Both the position numbers and the translations under genes were made by a program. A stretch of 64,000 bases of DNA, from contig JAHDBA010000002.1 in the NCBI GenBank assembly GCA_020630615.1, forward strand, positions 157,289 to 221,288. Direction: 5' to 3'. Below, in pieces: positions 55,283 to 64,000 of this stretch. The stretch comes from Myxococcota bacterium. Its GTDB lineage: Bacteria; Myxococcota; UBA727; JAHDBA01. Under the pieces are notes generated by a model. The model was not told the DNA's origin, did not search any database, and worked only from the letters and a program-made list of their open reading frames with translations. Positions within the stretch are counted from its first letter, which is position 1. Every line of letters begins with the position of its first letter.

Positions 55283-55920
55283 TATTCGACATGCTCGAGT
55301 ACACCAGGCTCACTGCCGTAACCCAGGCCTATAAGAGTACCCTGTCTATCCCAAAAGGCATAGATAGCTCCTTCAAAGAACTCAGTTTCAAAGAGAGATT
55401 TTCCAACTTCTGTAATTCTTTCTGTCATTGTCGGGACACTACTTCCATCCTCAATCAAAGTATGGGGCACTTCTCGATGCGTAACTTCATTTTGCGATAG
55501 CAAGTTCTCAAGTCGATCGCTATCTTGCTGATAGACATCTTCATCTCCAGGTCCATAATAGTCAAAGACATTGGCTGCGAGCCCCATTATGAATTGTTGT
55601 AGAAGGTCTGTTTCATTAAAAGTCGAAGGTGGTGTTTGAATGGGCTGGGCGGCAGACCAGTTTTTGTAGTTGTCCCTCAAGTTCTCAGGCAATTCGCCGA
55701 TATTCGCAGAAACGCGTACGTAGTCACCATAAAAGTTCTTAAAGGATTCAGCGTTGGAGTTACCATAAAGTTCGAACGTATCTTTTAGATCACTTAGCTT
55801 GTTCACTTCATCATTGCCGACAATATTTCCATCTTTATTAATATCGGCTCGGTCAACCATTCTGTTCACGTAACGGGCTGACGAGGCTACGAACTGGGTC
55901 ATCTTACTCCTGGTACTCAT
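55282..55920 (-). CDS. hypothetical protein with one EF-hand-like loop
   Basis: This 212-residue protein starts at ATG 55920, preceded by AAAGGA at 8 nt (a further ATG at 55959 lacks one). Near residues 20-45 is DRADINKDGNIVGNDEV, a 12-residue Ca-binding loop of EF-hand/dockerin type. The rest is acidic and helical with no match I can name (YGNSNAESFKNFYGDYV, MGLAANVFDYYGPGDEDVYQQ); it ends FWDRQGTLIGLGYG. No signal peptide is visible. Single gene, unknown function. Confidence 0.65.
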   Translation of the reverse strand: MSTRSKMTQFVASSARYVNRMVDRADINKDGNIVGNDEVNKLSDLKDTFELYGNSNAESFKNFYGDYVRVSANIGELPENLRDNYKNWSAAQPIQTPPSTFNETDLLQQFIMGLAANVFDYYGPGDEDVYQQDSDRLENLLSQNEVTHREVPHTLIEDGSSVPTMTERITEVGKSLFETEFFEGAIYAFWDRQGTLIGLGYGSEPGVLEHVE

Positions 55921-56049
55921 AATATTATCCTTTGTTAAGAGTATAGGTTTACTATGCAACTCAGGAGTATTTTGGCGTAATTCAGCACACTTCGGTCAAA
56001 AAAATTGAAGTCTTCCTGTTCGAAACTTTATCGGCCTTAACTATTAATC

Positions 56050-56065
56050 TGAGGTTGGAACCTCA
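56050..56065 (-). terminator. short dyad after tolB (weak terminator candidate)
   Basis: A tight dyad (TGAGGTT-GG-AACCTCA) lies 18-33 nt past the tolB stop on the minus strand. The 2-nt centre and absent T tract make termination doubtful. Confidence 0.25.
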
Positions 56066-56082
56066 AATCAGGGTTTGACGAT

Positions 56083-57480
56083 TTAATACGACTGCAAAAA
56101 AGGACCCCAGGCAGGCGAAGAATAACTTCCACCGCGTGTAACACGCGTTTGAACCTTACCATCGAGCGTTGTGATATAGATTGATTTTTGCCCGCTTCGA
56201 TCGGAGGTAAAGGCAAGAAGACCTCCATTGGGAGCAAAGCTAGGCTCCTCGTTGTTCCCTTGATCTTGTGTCACTCTCGACAAGGTATTGCTTTCGAGAT
56301 CGAGAACAAAAATATCCAGGCGATTGTTGGCGTCGCGTGCGGTGAAAGCAATCTTATCGCCGCGTGGTGAAAACACGGGTGTTTGATGATAATCCCCTTG
56401 GAAAGTCAGTCGGCGTATACTCTTCTCACTGAGTTTCATCAGGTAAAGGTTGGGTTGAGCCCGTCTTGAAGACACGAAAACTAAGGATTGACCGTCTGGG
56501 CTCCAATCGGCTGAGGTATCGATACCCCACGAGTTGGTTAGGCGCCGTTTCAATACGCCTTTTCGATTCAAAAGGTAGAGCTCGCTGTTGCCATCTTTTG
56601 AAAGGGTCAATGCGATTGTTTTGTTGTCCGGTGAGACTTTGCCCCCAGTATTGAGACCTGGGTGATTTGAGAGAAGCTTCACCTTGGATGTTTTAAGAGA
56701 GACCTCAAAGAGGTCGGGGTTTCCTCTTCGATAACTCGTAAAAAGTACAGAGCGAGCCTTGGGGGACCACGAAGGTAAAAGATTCAGCCCACCTTGACGG
56801 GTCAGCTGACGCTCATTCTCGCCATCAATATCCAGGGCCACAATATGTTTGGCACCTGCAATACGCTTGACCGCAGCAAGACGTGTGAGAAAAACACCAG
56901 GCTCTTGCGAAAGGTTCTCGAAAAGATCGTTTGCCACTTGATGTGCGCTGAGATGCACCTTTTCTTTGTCCACGACATAGGTTTTGGTGAACCGAAGACT
57001 TTTGAGGGAAACATCATAGAGAAAGACTTCCAACTCATATTTGTTGGCTTCATTTTTGCGTTCGGAGAGGCGCCATTTGAGTAAGTTCTCAGCACCCACC
57101 ACCACCCAATCGCCAAAACGAACATCTTCATTCACAACACCGTCTGTATCGATAAAAGACTTTGGGTTGAGAACATCGAAGAGTCCTGTCATCGCCAAAT
57201 CTGCACGCACTTTTTTCGTCAAAATGGTGACAGGCCCAATGACTTCTCCACCATTCAGTCCAACAACGCGAGCGTCGGTAATCGCGATGGGTAAGGCACG
57301 AAAGGTTGCTCCTTCAACACTGCCAATAACAGGAGCTGAACTGTCAACAACCTCACGCGCTTCTGACGTTTCAGGGCTCGAAGATGAAGGTACTGAACTT
57401 TGCCCCAACGCCGAGGTGGAAGCGAAAGTGAAAGCGAGAAATGCAAGATTGCATCGAACGAAAAGATTAAAACTCTTCAT
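56083..57480 (-). CDS. tolB: Tol-Pal system beta-propeller protein TolB
   Basis: This is TolB, the periplasmic beta-propeller of the Tol-Pal system (465 residues). It has a signal peptide (NLAFLAFTFASTSALGQ), an N-terminal domain (PIAITDARVVGLNG), and repeated WD/PD40-type blades (SWSPKARSVLFTSYRRGNPDLFEV, ADWSPDGQSLVFVSSR, VFSPRGDKIAFTARD). An N-terminal extension of ~30 residues (SSVPSSSSPETSEAREV) is Ser/Pro-rich and probably a linker. It is the last gene of the Tol cluster, 14 nt after the TonB-like gene. Confidence 0.92.
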   Translation of the reverse strand: MKSFNLFVRCNLAFLAFTFASTSALGQSSVPSSSSPETSEAREVVDSSAPVIGSVEGATFRALPIAITDARVVGLNGGEVIGPVTILTKKVRADLAMTGLFDVLNPKSFIDTDGVVNEDVRFGDWVVVGAENLLKWRLSERKNEANKYELEVFLYDVSLKSLRFTKTYVVDKEKVHLSAHQVANDLFENLSQEPGVFLTRLAAVKRIAGAKHIVALDIDGENERQLTRQGGLNLLPSWSPKARSVLFTSYRRGNPDLFEVSLKTSKVKLLSNHPGLNTGGKVSPDNKTIALTLSKDGNSELYLLNRKGVLKRRLTNSWGIDTSADWSPDGQSLVFVSSRRAQPNLYLMKLSEKSIRRLTFQGDYHQTPVFSPRGDKIAFTARDANNRLDIFVLDLESNTLSRVTQDQGNNEEPSFAPNGGLLAFTSDRSGQKSIYITTLDGKVQTRVTRGGSYSSPAWGPFLQSY

Positions 57481-57494
57481 GTCTTGGGTCTAAC

Positions 57495-58394
57495 TCATTT
57501 ACAGCGTAATGGGCAAACATTCACCAACACACCCTTCGAATAAAAGCCCCGTTCGCGAATGGGCGGCTTCGGAAAGGGCGTGGATTTTTTAACCGCTTGA
57601 AGCACCGCGTTATCAAAACTTGAATTACCGGATGCTTTGGACACTTTTGTTTGCTTCGGCATGCCATTGGAATCCAGCGCGATAAAGATTCGAGTCTTGA
57701 GTCGAATACGCTCATTTTTACTCAATGTTGACGGTGCGCTTAGATTCGTACGAATACTTGCTAAGATTTTGTCGTTGTACCCCGCACGGAGTCTTCCAGA
57801 AAGTTCAGCGCCGAGTTCCGAGCCCTCGCTTTGCCCCTGTGGCCCTTGGTCCCCAAGACGCTTATCGATTAAGTCTTGTAGGTTGGGTGTCTTGGATTTT
57901 CGCGCTTTGACCGCATCGTCTTTTGTTGAACGTGCTTTCGTATTGGACTTTATACTCTTTTCGCGTTCAACTTTTGCATCTTGTGTTGCTTCGGCCTTGG
58001 GGTTGAGAGCGCTTTTCTCAGAATCGAACTTTTGAGGTTCGCTCTTTTTATTCGTTTCTTTGAGTGTATCCCTTTCGTTGTTACTGGGTTCTTTCTTCAC
58101 TTCTTTTTGCGGAAGATGACTTTCACGTTGAGCTAAAGCAGCGTCGACATCGTTGGCTTTCTTTTTGATATCCTTGGTCTTCGATTGGCGCTTTGATTCT
58201 GTTGCCTTTGCCTTTTTAAGGGAAGGGTTCGCGTTTGGGCTTCCTCGAGCGACAAGTTTTGCGCGAATGAATTCTCGCTTGGGTTTGACCTCGTCAACGT
58301 TCCAAGAGTTGAGAAAAAATGCAGCAAGTGCAAAAACAAGGTGTGCTACGATGCTGAGTCCGATCCATAACCCAATCTTCGACGGCGATTTCAC
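57495..58394 (-). CDS. TonB/TolA-like energy-transducing protein
   Basis: This 299-residue protein has an N-terminal membrane segment (LWIGLSIVAHLVFALAAFFL), a long Lys/Glu/Ala-rich linker (~residues 50-200), and a C-terminal TonB-type domain (KTRIFIALDSNGMPKQTKVSKASGN, FDNAVLQAVKKSTPFPKPP). By position between ExbD/TolR and TolB it should fill the TolA role of spanning the periplasm. It ends with two Cys (VNVCPLRCK), atypical. Start ATG at 58394. Confidence 0.85.
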   Translation of the reverse strand: MKSPSKIGLWIGLSIVAHLVFALAAFFLNSWNVDEVKPKREFIRAKLVARGSPNANPSLKKAKATESKRQSKTKDIKKKANDVDAALAQRESHLPQKEVKKEPSNNERDTLKETNKKSEPQKFDSEKSALNPKAEATQDAKVEREKSIKSNTKARSTKDDAVKARKSKTPNLQDLIDKRLGDQGPQGQSEGSELGAELSGRLRAGYNDKILASIRTNLSAPSTLSKNERIRLKTRIFIALDSNGMPKQTKVSKASGNSSFDNAVLQAVKKSTPFPKPPIRERGFYSKGVLVNVCPLRCK

Positions 58395-58440
58395 TTCATT
58401 TCCCTTTGCTAAAGTTCAATTTTCTGCGTTAGGGGCTTAT

Positions 58441-58890
58441 TCATTTCGACGGAGAAGACCGACTTGCGTCACCTGCAGAGGCTGTCTCTGGATCACTCAG
58501 AAGCGAAATGCTTTCAGCGCCAGCTCGTTTGGCCGCGGCCATGACATTTAAGATGAGTCCATAGGGTAGCGAGGCGTCCGCAGCTAGGAAAAGTTCTTTG
58601 TCGCGTTTAAGTTTTGCGTTGTTGGACAAAACCTCAAACACCCGACCTGCAGGAATCTTTGAATCGTTCAGAAAAACATCCTGCTGCGCATCTATGGAAA
58701 TCGTGAGCTCTTCTTTGGGCGCATCCATTGTTGCGGCATGTTCGCTCGGAGGCAATTGAATTTCAACACCGGTACTCATCATTGGGGCCGTGATCATAAA
58801 GATGACCAAGAGTACAAGCATCACATCCACCAGTGGCGTAACGTTGATTTCCGAGACTATTGAGCCAGGCGCTTGATTCGAAAAGGGCAT
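58441..58890 (-). CDS. ExbD/TolR family protein
   Basis: This is a biopolymer transporter of the ExbD/TolR family. The N-terminal SEINVTPLVDVMLVLLVIFMI membrane segment carries the proton-path Asp (PLVDVML). The periplasmic domain follows (IQLPPSE, LFLAADASLPYGLILNVMAAAK). I prefer ATG 58890; a GTG at 58905, right after the upstream stop, is possible. It would form the stator complex with an ExbB/TolQ protein, but none is encoded nearby. Confidence 0.88.
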   Translation of the reverse strand: MPFSNQAPGSIVSEINVTPLVDVMLVLLVIFMITAPMMSTGVEIQLPPSEHAATMDAPKEELTISIDAQQDVFLNDSKIPAGRVFEVLSNNAKLKRDKELFLAADASLPYGLILNVMAAAKRAGAESISLLSDPETASAGDASRSSPSK

Positions 58891-58910
58891 ACCTTGGACT
58901 ATCACCCGTA

Positions 58911-60221
58911 TTACAAAACTTCCACTCGTAGCCCTTCTATCGTGAAGCGATCACCCGACATTGCCATCATGGGGTGGTTGAGCTCTTCATCAAATACGGT
59001 GAGCCTCGCCCTCTTATTTTTGAAGCTGAAAGTTCCGTCAGCCTCATTCGAAAAAGCGTCAAGAGGCAAGAGGGGGACGTTCTCAGGAGCCTTTGCAGGG
59101 CGCAAGGTCGAGCGCTTCACGGAATTACGGCAAAAGATTAATGTCAACCACGGGAGCGTCAACATATGGGTATTGGAATCAATAACAAGGCTTCGAAAGA
59201 CAAGGTCATTGCAGTGAAGCAGGTCGTCTTGAGGGAAGTCGTGTGTTTGCTCACTTACCCCCAGCATGCAGCTGGGTGAGGCCCTATCCTTTGGCCAAGC
59301 GATAGACATGTTTTCACCCTTGAGGCGAGGGCTTAAGATCTCAAGGTCTCTTCCACTTGGCCCAATTTCAAAAACACCGTCATTAAATTCATGCCACAGA
59401 ATCTGATAATTTTTAAAACGGAGACCCAAGGTGTTGGCACATTGTTTCGCTCGAAGTTTTTCTTTGAGCTCCCAAAATCGCCGGTCGGCCTCAACCAAGG
59501 ATGGCGTCAACAGATTCAGTGCGTAGCGACGTTGATTCAGCGCTAGGACGCTTTGTACGTGTGAAAGAGTGTTGTTGCTCGAAAGGGCACCTTCATTTTG
59601 TTCAAAAACGTCTTCCCACTCATCCAAAGCATCGAGACTGGTGTAGTGTAATAGATCTCGGTTTTGAAGATGTGTGCGTTCCGCTCTCAGCCGCGATGCC
59701 AATTCGATCATGTTGAGGCGATCCAAGGCTTCCAAGGCTTTCTCGACCTCGGGTTTTAAGAGCTCCAAGACACAATAGCGCTCGAGGTTGTCACAGTCGT
59801 GTCGTTGTACGATTTCTTTTGCGTACAACGTCCAAGTCAAGATTTCCGCTTGGTGAAGTTGCGGAATAACCTTGGTCCGAGTTTGCGTACCGGTCTTTTG
59901 CCCTTGAGAAGCTCCGAGGGACTCAAGTGTCTGAATGAGCGATTCTAAGAATCGAAGACGTTCAAAAAAGTCTCCTTTGACGGAGTACTCTTCAAAACGA
60001 CTTTGAAGATCAAGGCGCAGTGTCTCGTGAATTGGTTGCGCAACATCTGTGACTTCAAAACCATGCTCGAGCGCACTCGCTTCAACATGGATTGCAAGCG
60101 AAGCCAAAAGCTCGCTTCGAGAACTCGGGGAAGCTTGAGTCCGCGTACTCGGTGTGCCGGAACGACGACGCAGCTTCGCAATCGATTTTAACCTTCGAGA
60201 CTTCACCCATGTTCGTCTCAT
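58911..60221 (-). CDS. hypothetical protein in the Tol cluster
   Basis: This 436-residue protein starts at an ATGA overlap with the DUF4178-like gene upstream and ends 20 nt before the ExbD start. The N-terminus is basic (KSRRLKSIAKLRRRSGTPST); the middle is helical (FFERLRFLESLIQTLESLGAS); the C-terminus has strands. No membrane segment or signal is evident. I recognise no family. Its place in a Tol cluster suggests an envelope role, but this is only context. Confidence 0.6.
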   Translation of the reverse strand: MRRTWVKSRRLKSIAKLRRRSGTPSTRTQASPSSRSELLASLAIHVEASALEHGFEVTDVAQPIHETLRLDLQSRFEEYSVKGDFFERLRFLESLIQTLESLGASQGQKTGTQTRTKVIPQLHQAEILTWTLYAKEIVQRHDCDNLERYCVLELLKPEVEKALEALDRLNMIELASRLRAERTHLQNRDLLHYTSLDALDEWEDVFEQNEGALSSNNTLSHVQSVLALNQRRYALNLLTPSLVEADRRFWELKEKLRAKQCANTLGLRFKNYQILWHEFNDGVFEIGPSGRDLEILSPRLKGENMSIAWPKDRASPSCMLGVSEQTHDFPQDDLLHCNDLVFRSLVIDSNTHMLTLPWLTLIFCRNSVKRSTLRPAKAPENVPLLPLDAFSNEADGTFSFKNKRARLTVFDEELNHPMMAMSGDRFTIEGLRVEVL

Positions 60222-60844
60222 GCATGACCACTATAAATTTGTAGGGTTTCACGCTGATGCGGCGTGCACACCCATCCGCGACGTGTGCGTGTTGTACGGT
60301 CTTCTAGAAAAAGTACCTTCGTGCCACTCGTATGACCATACAAAACATATTCAAAGATTGTGCCTTCTTGCATACTCCCCACACCTTCCCCCGAAGTCGT
60401 GGCAAGACGCCATTGCGAACGGCGTTCCTTGTGCATTGTCTTGCCATGTAGACGTAAAGATTCGGGGAAGGGGGCACTTTGAGGTAAGACCTGCGAGGGC
60501 TCACAGTAATAAATCATATTGGTTGATTCAGGGCGCAGCCAAAGCATTTTTTCCTGCTTGCCATCATCAACACTCAATACTCGGTATTCGTCGATTGAAT
60601 CTGAAAAGACGCATTGGCCCATGATGACATAATCGTTTACTCCAAAATCAATCGCATCACCAAGTTTGAGACTCGTAAGTTCTTTGTCAGGCGCTAAGGT
60701 ACGGGGACGATCGTATGCATTTCCTTCCAAAAGCTGAACATCGCGATCTTCACCTTGTGCGAGGAGCGCCTGACGACGATAGACCGCTAAGGAGACTACA
60801 GTCCCCATCGAGAGTAACGATAATGCTGCTAAAAGCATTCCCAC
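60218..60844 (-). CDS. membrane-anchored DUF4178-like protein
   Basis: This 208-residue protein has an N-terminal membrane segment (MGMLLAALSLLSMGTVVSLAV) followed by a beta-rich domain (LKLGDAIDFGVNDYVIMGQ, then QEKMLWLRPE) that resembles DUF4178. It is the first gene of the Tol-cluster run and overlaps the next by 4 nt. Start ATG at 60844, 11 nt after the M1 peptidase stop. The family match is tentative. Confidence 0.55.
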   Translation of the reverse strand: MGMLLAALSLLSMGTVVSLAVYRRQALLAQGEDRDVQLLEGNAYDRPRTLAPDKELTSLKLGDAIDFGVNDYVIMGQCVFSDSIDEYRVLSVDDGKQEKMLWLRPESTNMIYYCEPSQVLPQSAPFPESLRLHGKTMHKERRSQWRLATTSGEGVGSMQEGTIFEYVLYGHTSGTKVLFLEDRTTRTRRGWVCTPHQRETLQIYSGHA

Positions 60845-60855
60845 GGTAGAAACTC

Positions 60856-63624
60856 CTAGGTTGATGCATCTAGAATAGTTTGAGCGAGTTCTAAGAGCAA
60901 ATCATCTTGGGCACTACGTCGATCAATCGCTTCCAGGGCGAGTTCGAGTTGACGTGGCCCACCATCAATATTCTCAATACGAGTTCGGAAAAACTCACGA
61001 ATGAGCTCTTTTGACTTAAGGTCACCACTGTAATCAAGGAGATGAATTAATGAAGACTGACGCCTGGCAGGGACGCGTGCAGTCATTTTATCAATATTCT
61101 TGACCACGAAGTCCCACGCAAGATTATGCACTTTCTTCCTGCGCGCAATATTAAACAGGAATGTTGTGATTTCATTGTCGCGAAGGTCGTCTGACAAAAT
61201 TAAGGGAAGTTGATTCTTTTGTAGGTTGGGATCATCGATCGATGACAGTGCACCAATAAGTTGTCGCCTGGCTACAGGGTCACTCTCATTTGAGAGTCGG
61301 GTTCGTAATTGGGTCGCAAAACTTTTTCCGCGAACCTGAAGTGCTGCTTGAAGCGCCACTTGACCCAAGTCGCTCGCTAAGACTTTCGGGTTTAGTTTTC
61401 CAATCTTTGATGGCCCAAGATACTCGACACCAAGCTTTGAAAAATTCTCTAAGAGCTCTTCGTGCTCAAAGTCAAAAATAAGACTTGACACAAGCTTGGG
61501 CCTAGACTCTGTAATCAAAGCACTTTCACCCCTTTTTGCTTGAAGTCCGATCGCGTCGAGCTTCTCCCAAAGCACAGTCTTGCCCAGATCAATCCATGCG
61601 TGTTTGAATTGAGGACCGCTTCGATGAATTGCTTGGTGCATAAAGTTAAGTGTTGAAGACCAAACCAATGGATGAGGGTCGTTCATCAAAAGAGGGAGCG
61701 TTCTTATCATCAATATCTCATTTAAATCGCCCTGTCGAAAGAGCGCGAAAAGGCTGTCACGAAAACTCATTCGTTCACGAACATTCATGGTGCTATAATG
61801 ATTCTCGATCAAGTTGCTCAGGTCGTTAATGTTGAGCGACCAGCGGTAGTATCCAGAAGCATTCGTATTCGGGTGCCCCCAGCTTGTTGGCATTGAGGCC
61901 GCAACTGCTTCAGCAGAAACAAAACGTTCATCGCTTTTATGCTTGGGTTCAGAGATGAGAGCACATCTGTGCGCCAAGGAAAGCTTTCCAATACTTGCGC
62001 ATAAAGGCAGGGTCCATTTTGAGCTCGTTTCATAAGTGCTTCCCTTGGCACGATAACGTCTCTGTGTGATTTCATTGGCGTTCACATGTAGGTGGGGAAC
62101 ACCCGGTTGGAAAAGGAATGATTCAAAAAGTTTGGGTATGGATTTATTGGGGGACGCGGCGTCGAGCGATTGAATCAGATCTTTGTAGTCTGCATTTTGA
62201 TACGCATGTGTTCTCATATACTCGCGCATACCTTTTCTAAAATCGTCTTGACCCATCCATGACTCAACCATGGAGAGTACTGAAGCACCTTTCGAGTAGG
62301 TAATGCCATCAAAAGCGTTATAGATATCATGGTCGCTTTCGATCGGTTCGCGTATCTGCCGTGACGATGCAAAGGAATCTTGATCCATTGCCCAATGGGT
62401 ATAAGAGAGCTGACGCGCCTGGGCTTCAAACTCGGGGTGCGTGTCTTCGACAACTTTGGCGGCCATCCAAGTTGCAAAAGCCTCGTTGAGCCAAATGTCA
62501 TCCCACCATGGCATTGTCACGAGATTACCAAACCACATATGTGCGAGTTCGTGTGCCATAATATTAACAAAGCGAGTTTTTTGTGCCATCGGTGCGGTGT
62601 TTTCATCGATGAAAAGAAAGTAGTCGCGAAATGTAATCGCGCCGACGTTCTCCATCGCGCCTGCCCGAAAGTCTGGCACCGCGATGATATCAAGCTTTTC
62701 AAAAGGGAAGGGATAGTTGAAGTAGTTCTCAAGTGACTCGACAAGCTCTGATGTATTTTGAAGCGCATATTTGAGTTCTTGCCCTTTACCTTTGACTGCG
62801 ACACCGCGAAAGGGCACTTCAACATTTCTGATTGAGGTCTTCGGTAGGGCAGGCGCATCGACAATATCAAAAGGGCCAACGGAGAATGAAAGCAGGTAAG
62901 TGGGCAGGGCCTTGGTTGTCTTGAACTGGTGCCGCATCTTTGATGTGCCATCATCATATTTAATCTCCTCACTTTTTACTTCGGGAGTTGTTGTGATGAT
63001 GTGGTCTTGTTGTCGTGTAATCACTTCAATCGTATAGGAGATTTTAAAACGTGGCTCGTCAAAACAAGGAAAGGCTCGTCGTGCTGAAATCGCCTCAAAT
63101 TGTGTGAAGGCATAACTTTCATCGTCAACTTTGACTTTGTAGAGACCATGCAAACCAGGTGTATAGTTGCCTTTAAAACGTAGCCGTAATTCACCCTCAC
63201 CACTCGGCAAGCTTTCTTCGAAGCGAACACTGGCACGACCTTCTTTGTTGAGCTGCTCAAAGCTTCCACTACGTACATAATCTTGCCCATTCTTTTGGGT
63301 CACGTAGCTGATATCTGAAATAGCGAGTTCAGCACTGTGGAACACAATTTCTTGCGTTGCTTGGTTCAGCTGGAGCTTGATTGTTGTTGTACCTGAAAAA
63401 CTTTCAAGCGTTGGGTCGATATGTAGAGCTATTTTCTGGGCAATGGGGCTAACGCCTTGCGGAAGTTTACCCGAGTTGTGTTGGGACTTGGTCTCGTCAT
63501 GCGCGACACTTTCAGTGGTTGGTGATTGGGGTAAGACACTTTGTTTTGATGTTCCGACACAGCTGATGAGGGTGAGTGTTGGAATCAGGGCAATGGCGAA
63601 TCGGGAAAGGCCTTGGTTTATCAT
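60856..63624 (-). CDS. M1-family aminopeptidase lipoprotein
   Basis: This is a gluzincin aminopeptidase (922 residues). The GAMENVGAITFRD exopeptidase motif lies near residue 320, and the zinc site MAHELAHMWFGN near 356-366 with the distant Glu in WLNEAFATW. The C-terminal ERAP1-like helical domain completes the fold. The signal peptide ends in a lipobox (LISC), so it is a lipoprotein. ATG 63624 has AAAGGAG at 6 nt; an in-frame ATG at 63645 lacks this. It probably trims peptides in the periplasm or on the outer membrane. Confidence 0.92.
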   Translation of the reverse strand: MINQGLSRFAIALIPTLTLISCVGTSKQSVLPQSPTTESVAHDETKSQHNSGKLPQGVSPIAQKIALHIDPTLESFSGTTTIKLQLNQATQEIVFHSAELAISDISYVTQKNGQDYVRSGSFEQLNKEGRASVRFEESLPSGEGELRLRFKGNYTPGLHGLYKVKVDDESYAFTQFEAISARRAFPCFDEPRFKISYTIEVITRQQDHIITTTPEVKSEEIKYDDGTSKMRHQFKTTKALPTYLLSFSVGPFDIVDAPALPKTSIRNVEVPFRGVAVKGKGQELKYALQNTSELVESLENYFNYPFPFEKLDIIAVPDFRAGAMENVGAITFRDYFLFIDENTAPMAQKTRFVNIMAHELAHMWFGNLVTMPWWDDIWLNEAFATWMAAKVVEDTHPEFEAQARQLSYTHWAMDQDSFASSRQIREPIESDHDIYNAFDGITYSKGASVLSMVESWMGQDDFRKGMREYMRTHAYQNADYKDLIQSLDAASPNKSIPKLFESFLFQPGVPHLHVNANEITQRRYRAKGSTYETSSKWTLPLCASIGKLSLAHRCALISEPKHKSDERFVSAEAVAASMPTSWGHPNTNASGYYRWSLNINDLSNLIENHYSTMNVRERMSFRDSLFALFRQGDLNEILMIRTLPLLMNDPHPLVWSSTLNFMHQAIHRSGPQFKHAWIDLGKTVLWEKLDAIGLQAKRGESALITESRPKLVSSLIFDFEHEELLENFSKLGVEYLGPSKIGKLNPKVLASDLGQVALQAALQVRGKSFATQLRTRLSNESDPVARRQLIGALSSIDDPNLQKNQLPLILSDDLRDNEITTFLFNIARRKKVHNLAWDFVVKNIDKMTARVPARRQSSLIHLLDYSGDLKSKELIREFFRTRIENIDGGPRQLELALEAIDRRSAQDDLLLELAQTILDAST

Positions 63625-63802
63625 AAGAAACTCCTTTTGGTGCACTAAGATCTGTTTTCGCTTTCAACAAGGGCATCATCCTATGCTTTGTTCTGCCTCG
63701 CACCTTCTTAGAGGCCACTTGCCATGCCAGTCAAAAAAGATTGTAGGAAAAACATAGAAGGTGCTTTGCAAGTAAAACAAGATCGGTTAAGTCAGTGTTC
63801 GT

Positions 63803-63879
<77 letters not shown>

Positions 63880-63945
63880 ATCGTTGAAAGACGATTGTTT
63901 TAGTGTTCACATCAGAAATGATCTGTGTTACACTTTGATTCCTGT

Positions 63946-64000
63946 GGGGCCATAGCTCAGCTGGGAGAGCACCTGCTTTGCAAGCAGGGGGTCGTCGGTT
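63946..64000 (+). tRNA. tRNA-Ala(TGC), cut by the window end
   Basis: The first 55 nt are visible: acceptor strand GGGGCCA, D-arm AGCTCAGCTGGGAGAGC, and anticodon arm CTGCTTTGCAAGCAG (anticodon TGC). The T-arm and acceptor 3' strand lie beyond the window. The Ile/Ala pair is typical of rRNA operon spacers. Confidence 0.93.

Noticed and set aside
63646..63802. Possible rRNA 3' end before tRNA-Ile
   Set aside because: The segment shows no 16S 3' end sequence (no anti-Shine-Dalgarno CCTCC terminus); it is the short upstream region of the M1 peptidase gene and the tRNA.

Overview
The window looks like a piece of chromosome from a Gram-negative bacterium of the Myxococcota / former Deltaproteobacteria (a Bradymonadales-like lineage is my best guess, by inference only). 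The pointers are a GldG-type ABC system with a DUF4340 partner, PilZ, FHA and TPR proteins, an OmpA protein with thrombospondin type-3 repeats, a fused E1 2-oxoacid dehydrogenase, a fused isobutyryl-CoA mutase, a MYXO-CTERM-like tail, many lipoproteins, and a Tol cluster. Base composition is moderate by eye. I see no CRISPR array, insertion sequence, integrase or prophage. Genes are packed tightly, with many ATGA overlaps and several convergent pairs whose 3' ends overlap.

Layout. 1-3.5 kb: end of an SRPBCC-like protein, a lysine-rich protein, a PilZ protein, an M23 peptidase and a PP2C phosphatase. 3.5-10 kb: fused E1 alpha-beta dehydrogenase, QueE, a DUF5658-like membrane protein, a LysM/C39-like protein, ThiD and TadA. 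10-13 kb (minus): MutH, a HAD phosphatase and a TPR protein in one run. 13-18.4 kb: a GldA/GldFG/DUF4340 export system followed by YidD. 18.4-23.6 kb: FHA and TPR lipoprotein genes, PriA and a BFD-like ferredoxin. 23.6-29.2 kb (minus): DnaJ-like protein, XseA, XseB, a lipoprotein, a frameshifted MatB-like acyl-CoA ligase and a DUF1287-like protein. 29.4-38.5 kb: IcmF, OmpA/TSP3, SerS, a histone-tail-like HEAT protein, a small unknown protein and YjbQ. 38.5-43.6 kb: a YidD-TPR fusion, a five-heme lipoprotein cytochrome with a small lipoprotein partner, and a surface-anchored-looking protein. 43.6-47.7 kb: HemL, then three tandem paralogous cysteine-rich lipoproteins. 47.8-55.1 kb (minus): a 1728-residue multi-enzyme fusion, a C45 acyltransferase and a lone CoA-transferase alpha subunit. 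55.3-60.8 kb (minus): an EF-hand-like protein and a Tol cluster (two unknown proteins, ExbD/TolR, TonB/TolA-like, TolB; no TolQ). 60.9-64 kb: an M1 aminopeptidase lipoprotein, then tRNA-Ile(GAT) and the start of tRNA-Ala(TGC).

The most notable loci are the 1728-residue ALDH / aminotransferase / GNAT / pseudo-aminotransferase fusion with an operator-like palindrome upstream, the triplicated cysteine-rich lipoprotein family, a MutH mismatch endonuclease in a genome that does not look gammaproteobacterial, and a YidD domain fused to a TPR membrane protein. Much of the rest is housekeeping (SerS, PriA, TadA, XseAB, HemL) or ordinary envelope function.
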